DNA of 6,346 bases. Source: Phycisphaerales bacterium. GTDB lineage: Bacteria > Planctomycetota > Phycisphaerae > Phycisphaerales > Phycisphaeraceae. The notes under the pieces are model-generated. The model was not told the origin of the DNA, did not search any database, and worked only from the letters and a program-made list of their open reading frames with translations. Position numbers and translations under genes: made by a program. The stretch is from positions 1 through 6,346 of the forward strand of contig JAAUTM010000087.1 of the NCBI GenBank assembly GCA_012031455.1, written 5' to 3'. How positions within the stretch are numbered: the stretch's first letter is position 1; each line of letters begins with the position of its first letter. Shown here one piece after another: positions 1 through 5,703 of the stretch.

Positions 1-552
1 TCGGTACTCACCCTTGGGCCTTACCAATTTTTACGGGGACTGGCCATCGGCCCGGCTGGGGACGTGCTTGATTGGATCCGCTGCATCTCCCCGATCCCGG
101 CGATGATGGAAACTCTGGGACATCAGAATATCGGCGGCGGCGGACTTCTTGAAACAGGAAATCTGGCCTGGCGCTACAGCATGCTGGCGGTGATCTCGAT
201 TGTCGTCATGGCCCTGTGGACGATGGCCCGTTTGGGCGGTTGGATTCTGGACCGGGCACGCTCGGCTGGGCAGATCACTGATGAACGTTCCGCCAAGGTG
301 CGGGTCTTTCGACGGATCATGTACCTGTGGTTTTTTGATCCGCAGCGCAGAGCCGGCCTGATCGGACCGATGACCAATCCGGTGATGGTCAAGGAGTTTC
401 GTTGCCGGCGTTTTGGGCGGAGCAACTGGATGATGCGTCTGATCGCCGGTTGCATGATCGCTTCGCTGGCACTGGCGTATTTCTCCACGCTGGCATGGTC
501 CAGCCGATTGGAGCAGAACGAGGGCGTGGCGGTGCTGGGTGCGATATGGTGA
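1..552 (+). CDS. ABC-2 type transporter permease, N-terminal part (5' partial, ends at a frameshift)
   Basis: The reading frame is open from base 1, so the true start lies outside the window. The 183 visible residues contain a membrane segment at about 61-77 (MLAVISIVVMALW), then a charged cytoplasmic stretch ending in NPVMVKEFRCRRFGR (about 126-140), then a second membrane segment at about 147-166. The NPxxxKExR element before a helix is familiar from large ABC-2 permeases; it is the main recognition point together with the downstream SGERE segment. The frame stops at 550-552, in the middle of what should be one protein: the homologous sequence continues in the frame two positions on, from about 546. 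Adding one base restores it, either in the GGG run 537-539 (VLGCDMVILQ) or at 545/546 (VLGAIMVILQ). The protein would be the membrane partner of an ABC ATPase that presumably lies upstream. The substrate is unknown. The frameshift looks like a sequence error; a true pseudogene is the alternative. Confidence 0.75.
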   Translation, partial: SVLTLGPYQFLRGLAIGPAGDVLDWIRCISPIPAMMETLGHQNIGGGGLLETGNLAWRYSMLAVISIVVMALWTMARLGGWILDRARSAGQITDERSAKVRVFRRIMYLWFFDPQRRAGLIGPMTNPVMVKEFRCRRFGRSNWMMRLIAGCMIASLALAYFSTLAWSSRLEQNEGVAVLGAIW

Positions 553-1142
553 TCCTGCAGATGGCGCTGCTGGTGCTGATGACACCGAGCCTGGCATCAG
601 GCCTGATCAGCGGCGAACGTGAGAGCGGCGGCTGGCAACTGATGCAGATGACCCCGATGTCGCCCTGGACCATTGTCATGGGCAAGCTCATGTCCGTGGC
701 CTGGACGGTGATCCTCATTCTGCTGGCGACCCTGCCTGGCTATGGACTGATGATCGTCATTGATGAAAGTCAGGCGATTCGTGTGTTCAACGTGCTGATC
801 ACGCTGGCACTCACCGCAGTGTTTGTGGTGCTGGTCAGTGCCTGGGTCAGCAGCTTGTTCAAACGCACTGCCGTCGCCACGGCCACGGCTTACGCTTTGG
901 TGGTCGGTTTGTGTGCGGGAACCATGCTTTTCTGGATGGGCCAGGATGCGCCCTTTAATCGCAGCACGGTGGAGTTTGTGTTGCTCTTTAACCCTCTTGC
1001 TGCGGGATTACAGCTTATCGAAGCACCCGGGTTTGCTGACTATCGCCTGGTTCCTGGCAACTGGTGGATCATCGGCAGCGCCAGCCTGGCGTGCTTATTG
1101 GGACTGCTCTATCGAACCTGGCGCCTGGCAAGACCAAGCTGA
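546..1142 (+). CDS. ABC-2 type transporter permease, C-terminal part (continues the preceding fragment after the frameshift)
   Basis: These 198 residues continue the fragment ending at 552. In order they show: membrane helix 3-21; the conserved segment SGERESGGWQLMQMTPMSP (22-40) followed by GKL (46-48), typical of ABC-2 permeases; helices at about 49-72, 80-104 and 110-131; a short extracytoplasmic stretch with NPLAAG (149-154); and a final helix at about 173-190 ending in a basic tail (YRTWRLARPS). Together with the upstream fragment at least seven membrane segments are visible. The ATG at 546 is simply the first methionine in this frame at the break and has no ribosome binding site of its own; it is unlikely to be a real start. 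The stop at 1140-1142 is clean, and the next gene begins 112 nt later on the same strand. Family assignment is good; the transported substrate cannot be read from the sequence. Confidence 0.8.
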   Translation: MVILQMALLVLMTPSLASGLISGERESGGWQLMQMTPMSPWTIVMGKLMSVAWTVILILLATLPGYGLMIVIDESQAIRVFNVLITLALTAVFVVLVSAWVSSLFKRTAVATATAYALVVGLCAGTMLFWMGQDAPFNRSTVEFVLLFNPLAAGLQLIEAPGFADYRLVPGNWWIIGSASLACLLGLLYRTWRLARPS

Positions 1143-1254
1143 CAGGTGATGGATAGGTGTTCGATCAATGCGGCATAACCGGGTTGTGTCGCCAAGCTAC
1201 GACTTCAATACGGCGCACCGGCAGTGCGACGCACAACTGGGACAGACCATACCC

Positions 1255-1725
1255 ATGATGAAATTGAGCATGACATGTCATCGGCTGCTGCGGCTCATGA
1301 TGTTCACGATCCTGATGTCGTCTGTCAGTACCCTCGTGGCACAACCGGTCAACCCGGCGGCAAAGGGGTTGTACGGACTGGATCATGACTATGACACCGA
1401 TCCGGTGCTCGTCGGACCTGTGATCAGGAAAGAATTTCACCCCCGGCTGCGTGAACTGTGGCTGGCGGCCCTGAACCGACCGGATATGGAAACCCGCAGG
1501 CAGGCGGTGCTGGCCATCGGCAATGCCCACGCCACCGGACAGAAAGACTTTTCCGATGTAGCCCCACGCTTGCGCACCATGCTTGAGCAGACATCGCATC
1601 CGCTCTTGCGGGCAGCGCTTGTGGAGACTTTGGTGACGCTGGATGATTCAGCCGGCAGCGCCAATGTTTTTGAAACTTGCGGAGCAGCAGTACGCGGACC
1701 TGAGTATTTTGCCGCAGGTGGATGA
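1255..1725 (+). CDS. Exported HEAT-repeat protein, N-terminal part with signal peptide (ends at a frameshift)
   Basis: Starting at ATG 1255 gives a convincing Sec signal peptide: a basic region with R10 and R13, a hydrophobic core LMMFTILMSSVSTL (about 14-27), and a cleavage site after LVA (27-29) before QPVNP. A GGGA at 1239-1242 lies 12 nt upstream. An earlier in-frame ATG at 1168 would bury the signal peptide behind about 29 polar residues, so I prefer 1255; 1258 and 1270 are also possible. The mature part begins a helical-repeat region, for example RRQAVLAIGNA and LLRAALVETLVTL, which have HEAT-type spacing. No lipobox cysteine is present at the cleavage site. The frame is genuine only to about residue 138 (1668); beyond that it gives unrelated residues and stops at 1723-1725. 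Removing one T from the run 1667-1671 joins it to the next frame as ANVLKLAEQQYADL. The two parts together would form about 605 aa. Confidence 0.7.
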   Translation: MMKLSMTCHRLLRLMMFTILMSSVSTLVAQPVNPAAKGLYGLDHDYDTDPVLVGPVIRKEFHPRLRELWLAALNRPDMETRRQAVLAIGNAHATGQKDFSDVAPRLRTMLEQTSHPLLRAALVETLVTLDDSAGSANVFETCGAAVRGPEYFAAGG

Positions 1726-3073
1726 AGCTCTGGCACGGTGGAAAATTGCCCCGGCCTATGAGTATTGGCTGACGCGCATGCGTTCGACGGACAGGCCCTG
1801 GCCTGCCCAGCGAAGCGCGATGATTGCGCTGGGGATAGCTGGTGTCAAAGCCGCTGCGGATGATCTTCGCCGCAAGGTGGAGGATAACGCCCGGCCCGAC
1901 CATGAACGGATCATTGCCGCACAGGCACTTGCACGTATCGATACCACTGGATTGGTGCTGGTATCGCAGACACTCGCTGGACGAGGGACCATCATCAATC
2001 GTCTGCTGGCGTCTGAACTTTTGCAGCATCACACACAAGCTGATGCGTTGACTTTTCTACAGAAGCTCGCAATGGACGACGAGCCTGCGGTTGCACAGCT
2101 CGCTGTGGACCGGTTGCTTGCTTTGGCTCCGGCCAACATCCCGCATGATTTGGCATCACGATTGTTACAGCGCGACGATGCGGCTTTACGCTTGACAGCA
2201 GTCAAGGCGTTACTGGCCCAGGCAACCAGCCAATCCATCGCGCTGGCATCGCCATCTTTGAAGGATGTGAATTACACGGTTCGCCGGACCGCGCGTGAAG
2301 GCCTTGGTCGTCTGGGCTTGGAAGGGGGCTTGCATGAACCGGTGGTGTCGGGGGTGCGCGGGGTGCTGCATCAGAGCGACTGGCAGGGGCTGGAACAGGC
2401 GGCCTACCTTGTGGGGGCATTGGATGATGAAGCCTCCAGTGATCGGGTGGTGGAACTACTTCGCCATGCCAGGCCGGAGGTACGACTGGCGGCTTGCGTA
2501 GCCTTGCGCAGGTTGCAGATGACCGACACCTTGCCGATCGCTTTGAAACGGCTGGAGGAATTGCACGAGCATTACAAAAACACTGGCATGGAAACGTATG
2601 GGGATTTGGGTGAGTTTTCGACGCAATTTGCTACCGGAGCCGAATGTACCCAGCTGTATCAATTGCTGGGACGGATGAAATATGCCCCGGCCCAGCCGAT
2701 TATGCGCAGAGTGGTGCCCAAAGGTTCTTTTGAAGTTCAGAGCCGTGCCGCTGCCATCTGGGCATTGGGATTTTTGCACGAAGGTCAGGCAGATGGGCAA
2801 TTGGCGGGTCAGTTATCAGGAAGGTTGTCGGATGTAATGAGCCTGGAGCCGGAGGACACCAATGTACGCATGATGAGTGCAGTGACCCTTGGGCGTATGA
2901 AAGCGCAGAGTGCATTGAGTGTGCTGAACAGATTCATGCAGGAGGAAATCAGCAGTCGGGAGATCGGCGGCTCCTGCCGTTGGGCGATCATGCAGATCAC
3001 GGGAGAGGAATTGCCACCCCTGCCCCCGAGTATCGAACGCAACCTGGACTGGTTTCTGGCGCCCATTGAATAA
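1643..3073 (+). CDS. HEAT-repeat protein, main part (continues the preceding fragment after the frameshift)
   Basis: The homologous part of this frame begins at about 1670, where LKLAEQQYADL follows on from the signal-peptide fragment; the methionine at 1643 is only the first start codon available. About 467 residues are made of successive helix pairs with HEAT/PBS-lyase-like signatures: RSAMIALGIAGVKAAADDL, RIIAAQALARID, VAQLAVDRLLAL, ALRLTAVKALLAQ, YTVRRTAREGLGRLG, VRLAACVALRRLQ, VQSRAAAIWALGFL and VRMMSAVTLGRM. There are at least eight recognisable repeats and no catalytic motif, so it is likely a periplasmic or exported protein-interaction scaffold. The C-terminus ends LDWFLAPIE at TAA 3071-3073. 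The partner is unknown. The permease upstream is on the same strand, but the 112-nt gap to 1255 leaves co-transcription uncertain. The fold assignment is firm; a specific function is not. Confidence 0.8.
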   Translation: MIQPAAPMFLKLAEQQYADLSILPQVDEALARWKIAPAYEYWLTRMRSTDRPWPAQRSAMIALGIAGVKAAADDLRRKVEDNARPDHERIIAAQALARIDTTGLVLVSQTLAGRGTIINRLLASELLQHHTQADALTFLQKLAMDDEPAVAQLAVDRLLALAPANIPHDLASRLLQRDDAALRLTAVKALLAQATSQSIALASPSLKDVNYTVRRTAREGLGRLGLEGGLHEPVVSGVRGVLHQSDWQGLEQAAYLVGALDDEASSDRVVELLRHARPEVRLAACVALRRLQMTDTLPIALKRLEELHEHYKNTGMETYGDLGEFSTQFATGAECTQLYQLLGRMKYAPAQPIMRRVVPKGSFEVQSRAAAIWALGFLHEGQADGQLAGQLSGRLSDVMSLEPEDTNVRMMSAVTLGRMKAQSALSVLNRFMQEEISSREIGGSCRWAIMQITGEELPPLPPSIERNLDWFLAPIE

Positions 3074-3097
3074 TTTAATATTGTTGATTTGCAGATT

Positions 3098-3125
3098 GAA
3101 ATGCTCACGTTTTCGTGGTGATTTC
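3098..3125 (+). terminator. Imperfect hairpin after the HEAT-repeat gene, possible weak terminator
   Basis: GAAAT (3098-3102) pairs with ATTTC (3121-3125) and CACG (3106-3109) with CGTG (3114-3117) around a TTTT loop, separated by a mostly unpaired 3x3 internal loop. It lies 24 nt past the HEAT-protein stop. No T run follows, so rho-independent termination is doubtful. It may instead be a processing or regulatory hairpin in the 5' region of the thioesterase gene. Confidence 0.25.
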
Positions 3126-3159
3126 ATAGGTACGAACAGTTGGCCCGGGACATTTGAGC

Positions 3160-3567
3160 ATGATGTGCAGCGCGGATGAATCACCGGTGATCGCAGCAGC
3201 GGATGTGATGGTGCAGGTCCGGTACGCGGAATGCGATCCGATGAATGTGGCACATCACAGTGTCTATCCGATCTGGCTTGAAATCGCCCGCACGGAATTG
3301 CTGCGTCAGCGCGGCAAGGCTTACAAGGATGTGGAGGCATCAGGGACATTCATCGTGGTGGCCCGGCTGAACATTCGCTATCGCAAGCCGGCGTTTTATG
3401 ATGACAACCTGCGAATCCATGTGCGTCTGCGTGAATCCGCAGGCGTGAAAATCCTGCACGATTACCAGATTTACCGCGCTGGCGATTTGCTGGCTGAGGC
3501 TGACACAACTTTGGTCTGTGTGGATCGTGAAGGAAAAATCAAGCCGATCCCCGAAGGGCTTTTGTGA
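3160..3567 (+). CDS. Acyl-CoA thioesterase, YbgC-like 4-hydroxybenzoyl-CoA thioesterase (hotdog) family
   Basis: This 135-aa protein is a single hotdog domain of normal family length. The N-terminal signature VRYAECDPMNVAHHSVYPIW (20-39) matches the YbgC pattern with the catalytic aspartate D26 and the HH pair at 32-33 preceding the long central helix LEIARTELLR. The following strands include IVVARLNIRYRKPAFYDD and IHVRLRESAGVKILHDYQIY, the typical five-stranded sheet that dimerises. Family members hydrolyse acyl-CoA thioesters in the cytoplasm; the proteobacterial member is tied to the Tol-Pal cluster, but no tol gene is visible here, so the physiological acyl chain is unknown. GGGA at 3147-3150 lies 9 nt before ATG 3160, which decides this start over TTG 3154 (3 nt) and ATG 3163. 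It stands alone between an upstream gene 86 nt away and a convergent gene 81 nt downstream. Confidence 0.9.
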   Translation: MMCSADESPVIAAADVMVQVRYAECDPMNVAHHSVYPIWLEIARTELLRQRGKAYKDVEASGTFIVVARLNIRYRKPAFYDDNLRIHVRLRESAGVKILHDYQIYRAGDLLAEADTTLVCVDREGKIKPIPEGLL

Positions 3568-3648
3568 TGCTACATGTCTGATAGGCGTTAAAGATGATTT
3601 TGGACAACATAACGAAGGAATGAAAATGCAGCGGGGATGTCCGCATGG

Positions 3649-4076
3649 TTACGTCATTTGATGTTGCATCAGGGCATCGACAAAGAATTCGGTGCCGATG
3701 AGCCGCTGGGGATGAGTGCGAGCTTCATCGGGCGTGAGCCAGAGCATTTCCGCCACCTCCAGCGGAGTGGGCTTGAGTTCATTGAATGGAGTGTGCAGCC
3801 GCGCCAGCCAGCCAAACAGCAAAAGCGGACGATCAGTGCCCGCCACTGCCAGACCTCCCGCACCGGTTCAACCTCCCCGGCCAGTTCCTCGCGAAACTCC
3901 CGTGCTGCGGCCAGAGCGTGATCTTCCCCCAGTTCGATGCCGCCACCGGGAAAGCAGATCGCCAGTGGGGCCGCCACATGGGCGCTGCGCCGAATCAGCA
4001 GCCAGCGGCCATCAGCACGGCTGACAGCCACGATGACCCCATGCACCAGCCCATCCGCGTGATGTTGTCGCTCCAT
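3649..4076 (-). CDS. Nudix hydrolase (interrupted by a one-base frameshift)
   Basis: Reading from ATG 4076, residues 1-79 contain a clear Nudix box: G45-x5-E51-x7-R59-E60-F61-R62-E63-E64, preceded by FPGG. The REuxEE metal-binding core is intact; the usual glycine two residues after EE is alanine (A66). After residue 79 the frame becomes nonsense and would run to a stop at 3669, while the true C-terminal half (GTDRPLLLFGWLARLH, then EVAEMLWLTPDEA) is in another frame and stops at TAA 3651-3649. Adding one base to the C run at plus 3839-3841 restores a continuous 142-aa protein, normal for a single-domain Nudix enzyme. Such enzymes cleave nucleoside diphosphates linked to another group, using Mg or Mn; the substrate cannot be told from sequence. 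It lies 49 nt downstream of ppnP on the same strand, probably co-transcribed. The frameshift is probably a base-call error. Confidence 0.8.
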
Positions 4077-4087
4077 GAAATCGCCAA

Positions 4088-4093
4088 CTCCCC
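4088..4093 (-). promoter_or_regulatory. Ribosome binding site of the Nudix gene
   Basis: GGGGAG on the minus strand lies 11 nt before ATG 4076, slightly far but the only purine-rich match. It sits in the 49-nt gap after ppnP and supports independent translation initiation of the second gene in the pair. Confidence 0.5.
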
Positions 4094-4125
4094 AGCAGGT
4101 TTACCAATCAAGATGGCCGGTTGCC

Positions 4126-4452
4126 TCAGACTATAAAGGAGCAGATGTATTGGCAGATGCCATCGTCCACAGTGATGTCAAAGCCGCTGTTGGCAGGGAC
4201 GTTGAATTCATCGCCGCTTGGGTGTGTGGTCCAATTGTCGTTGCCATCGATTTTTACCCGGCAGGAGCCAGCGGTGATTTTCATGTTCTCAGCAGCGCCC
4301 GTGCCAAAGTGGTAATTGCCCGGATAAATCAGGCCAAGAGTTTTTTTGGTGCCATCGGGGAAGGTCAGGCTATGGCTGACGACCTTGCCTTGAAAATACA
4401 CATTGGCCAGACATGTGGCGGTGACGTTGCTGAATTCGGTGGGGTGCGGCAT
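4126..4452 (-). CDS. ppnP: Pyrimidine/purine nucleoside phosphorylase PpnP (DUF1255, cupin fold)
   Basis: A complete 108-aa protein that aligns end to end with E. coli PpnP (YaiE, 94 aa), with about 14 extra residues at the N-terminus. Shared landmarks are VYFQGKVVSHSL (18-29, matching the EYFSGKVKS region), LGLIYPGNYHFGTGAAENM (39-57, the GVMVEGEYTFSTAEPEEM region), the turn ITAGSCRVKI, W74, and DEFNVPANSGFDITV (81-95, matching FNVPGHSEFHLQV), ending CQYICSF near the family's YLCRYL. PpnP phosphorolyses a broad set of nucleosides to free base and ribose 1-phosphate, which places it in cytoplasmic nucleoside salvage. The start is fixed by a strong AGGAG 8 nt upstream. It heads the minus-strand pair with the Nudix hydrolase. 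No frameshift or missing region is seen. Confidence 0.9.
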   Translation of the reverse strand: MPHPTEFSNVTATCLANVYFQGKVVSHSLTFPDGTKKTLGLIYPGNYHFGTGAAENMKITAGSCRVKIDGNDNWTTHPSGDEFNVPANSGFDITVDDGICQYICSFIV

Positions 4453-4460
4453 CGGGCCAG

Positions 4461-4465
4461 CTCCT
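4461..4465 (-). promoter_or_regulatory. Ribosome binding site of ppnP
   Basis: AGGAG on the minus strand, 8 nt before ATG 4452. It is the strongest Shine-Dalgarno site in the window and decides the ppnP start. Confidence 0.7.
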
Positions 4466-4527
4466 GTCGGGGGGGTGATGTCGATTTACAAGTTGCCAAG
4501 GGTGCCTCAGCGATCGAGGCGGGGAGC

Positions 4528-4536
4528 ATCATAACA
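4528..4536 (-). promoter_or_regulatory. Candidate extended -10 promoter for the ppnP-Nudix pair
   Basis: The minus strand reads TG-T-TATGAT, an extended -10 with five of six consensus bases in the hexamer. Transcription would begin near 4521, giving a leader of about 69 nt to ATG 4452. No good -35 is seen at 16-18 bp, which is tolerated by extended -10 promoters. It is about 40 bp from the plus-strand promoter, so the two would be divergent. Confidence 0.35.
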
Positions 4537-4572
4537 GGTCAAAAGCAGGAAAGTATGCAGGTTTTTGTCTGG

Positions 4573-4593
4573 AACCCTTGATAATCATGGGTT
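4573..4593. promoter_or_regulatory. Operator-like 21-bp dyad overlapping the -35 of the plus-strand promoter
   Basis: AACCC (4573-4577) is matched by GGGTT (4589-4593), and TGAT (4579-4582) by ATCA (4584-4587), about a single central A at 4583. Only the T/T pair at 4578/4588 breaks the symmetry, so nine of ten half-site positions match. The dyad covers the whole -35 hexamer TTGATA (4578-4583). Its size and place are what is expected of a repressor site bound by a dimeric helix-turn-helix protein; the protein is not in the window. It could alternatively form a hairpin in a minus-strand transcript. Confidence 0.4.
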
Positions 4594-4607
4594 TGATGCT
4601 CTATAAT
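4578..4607 (+). promoter_or_regulatory. Near-consensus sigma70-type promoter
   Basis: TTGATA (4578-4583) and TATAAT (4602-4607) are separated by 18 bp, giving five of six and six of six consensus matches. Transcription would start near 4614, about 305 nt before the DUF3553 start codon. No other promoter in the window is this good. It drives either a long leader of that gene or a separate small RNA. Confidence 0.55.
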
Positions 4608-4613
4608 AGTTTG

Positions 4614-4918
4614 TGTAGGATGTCGGTTTGAAAGATTTGTGCAAGATGTAAGCGGATTGTGCCGATCTATTTTCCGGGTAGTGAAAGATGAATTGGTGCG
4701 GAGGAGAGGCGGGTGCAATCGGCGATCTCTGGCAGCCGATGCGTTGCGGAGTGTTGTGACTAACCTTGAACATCCAAGCAGACTGAGCCAAGCCATGGGT
4801 CTTTCCTCTGGCACTTGGACTGCGGCCAAGTTGATGTAATCTCGAAGGGTGATGCTTTTAAGATTGTGGGTGGGGCCCGTGCCACCGAAGTTCAGCCTGA
4901 TGGGCTGGACTTGGGAAA
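4614..4918 (+). other. Long untranslated leader or possible small RNA, unassigned
   Basis: No recognisable protein is encoded here. The short frames that cross it resemble nothing I know and lack ribosome binding sites. Possible RNA pairings include GGATGT (4618-4623) with ACATCC (4770-4775), flanked by GGTT (4625-4628) with AACC (4762-4765); ATCGGC (4718-4723) with GCCGAT (4735-4740); an alternative GATTGTGCC (4655-4663) with GGTGCAATC (4712-4720); GGTGG (4869-4873) with CCACC (4882-4886); and a 9-bp hairpin at 4889-4911. A closing stem near 4618/4775 would enclose a unit of roughly 160-180 nt, a size that includes 6S RNA, but I cannot confirm that family. No intrinsic terminator with a T run is seen before 4919, so a leader of the DUF3553 gene is equally likely. 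Confidence 0.3.
4889..4911 (+). other. Hairpin immediately upstream of the DUF3553 start codon
   Basis: AGTTCAGCC (4889-4897) pairs with GGCTGGACT (4903-4911) over nine positions with one T-G wobble and a TGATG loop. It ends 7 nt before ATG 4919 and directly abuts the only Shine-Dalgarno-like bases, GGGA at 4913-4916. It could influence ribosome access or mark the end of a separate upstream RNA. Confidence 0.4.
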
Positions 4919-5599
4919 ATGGTTCATGCCACAAAACTACATCGTTTTAAGCGGGGTGACCTTGTAAGTCATCCGCTCCGGCCCGAATGGGGACCGGGTG
5001 TTGTCATTACGGCTGCTTCGATCGTCCACGAAGATCAGCCTGCGCAACGCCTTGTTGTTGATTTTTCCAACCATGGACGTGTCACGCTGAACACCGGCGT
5101 GGCTCAACTAATTGCCAGGGAAGGCACTATGCCGATGACCATGACCACCACATCCTCCGTACCCGCCAAGTCCACGACCATCATTGCCCAGAACACCAAC
5201 GGCAATGGACGGGGCTGGCTGGATACCCTCGATCCGTCCAATGTTGGTAGCAACGAGCTTTACCGTCTGGGCGATGCGATGACCGATCCCTTCGTGTCAC
5301 CGTCGCGACGACTTCAGGCCACGCTCGATACCTTCCGCTTTGGGAATGACCCTCGCCATGCCCGCAACCTGCTGGATTGGGCGGTGGCACAGACGGGTTT
5401 GAAAGACCCCATGACCAAGTACACCCGTCATGAGCTTGAACAAGGCTTCCGCCGATTCGTTCGCGACCGAGATAACCACCTGTTTGATCTGGTGCGCAGC
5501 ATGAAGCGTCAGGGCGGGCAGGATGCACTTTTCCAAATCAAAAACAGCATCACCGAACCCCTGGCCAAGACCTCCCTGGAGCGCGCGATCCGGGCGTAA
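4919..5599 (+). CDS. DUF3553 domain-containing protein, function unknown
   Basis: A 226-aa protein. Residues 10-69 look like the small beta-rich DUF3553 domain: FKRGDLVSHPLRPEWGPGVV (10-29), then RLVVDFSNHGRVTLNTG (44-60), similar to the HPxxPEWGxGxV...VxFxxxG pattern. Related small domains occur at the C-terminus of UvrD/PcrA helicases, so contact with RNA polymerase or nucleic acid is conceivable but not shown. A Thr/Ser/Asn-rich linker (about 70-97) leads to a helical C-terminal region (about 105-226) with LLDWAVAQTGL and LEQGFRRFVRDRDNHLFDLV that I do not recognise. There is no signal peptide or membrane helix, so it is probably cytoplasmic. An in-frame stop at 4898 leaves ATG 4919 as the only upstream start; its GGGA is only 2 nt away, a poor site. 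It is preceded by a long leader with a strong promoter and followed by ligA after a 196-nt spacer. Confidence 0.7.
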   Translation: MVHATKLHRFKRGDLVSHPLRPEWGPGVVITAASIVHEDQPAQRLVVDFSNHGRVTLNTGVAQLIAREGTMPMTMTTTSSVPAKSTTIIAQNTNGNGRGWLDTLDPSNVGSNELYRLGDAMTDPFVSPSRRLQATLDTFRFGNDPRHARNLLDWAVAQTGLKDPMTKYTRHELEQGFRRFVRDRDNHLFDLVRSMKRQGGQDALFQIKNSITEPLAKTSLERAIRA

Positions 5600-5640
5600 A
5601 GGTTACGGATGATTATTGAGATGTATTATCACCACGCCTG

Positions 5641-5664
5641 ATCTTGCTTGTCTGCAAGCAAGAT
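5641..5664. terminator. Perfect 10-bp hairpin downstream of the DUF3553 gene
   Basis: ATCTTGCTTG (5641-5650) and CAAGCAAGAT (5655-5664) are exact inverted copies around a TCTG tetraloop, 41 nt past the DUF3553 stop. No T run follows on either strand, so it is not a textbook rho-independent terminator; it may still protect the mRNA 3' end or stop transcription with help. Confidence 0.4.
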
Positions 5665-5703
5665 AGGATTCTCCCATCAAAATAATAATGTGATCCTGTT
5701 GAT

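Noticed and set aside
31..597. A 188-codon minus-strand open frame opposite the permease
   Set aside because: Rich in Pro, His, Arg and Gln as expected of an antisense frame in GC-rich DNA; the plus strand has clear membrane segments and motifs.
1660..1725. Programmed ribosomal frameshift in the HEAT-repeat gene
   Set aside because: The T5 run is slippery in principle, but no stimulator is seen and two other genes show comparable breaks, making sequence error simpler.
3631..3644. GCGG/CCGC short inverted repeat between the convergent thioesterase and Nudix genes as a bidirectional terminator
   Set aside because: Only four pairs in the stem and no proper T run on either side; too weak to call.
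4075..4581. A 168-codon plus-strand open frame opposite ppnP
   Set aside because: It is antisense to the clearly homologous ppnP and shows no family of its own.
4614..4790. Identification as 6S RNA
   Set aside because: Size and a possible closing stem fit, but I could not lay out the expected central bubble and terminal stem with confidence, so only an unassigned RNA region is reported.
4639..4839. A 66-codon plus-strand open frame starting at GTG downstream of the strong promoter
   Set aside because: No ribosome binding site, a non-ATG start, no recognisable domain, and it overlaps predicted RNA pairings; probably chance.
4539..4934. A 131-codon minus-strand open frame across the divergent region
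   Set aside because: Composition is unlike a folded protein, it has no known motif, and it would cover both promoter candidates and the dyad.
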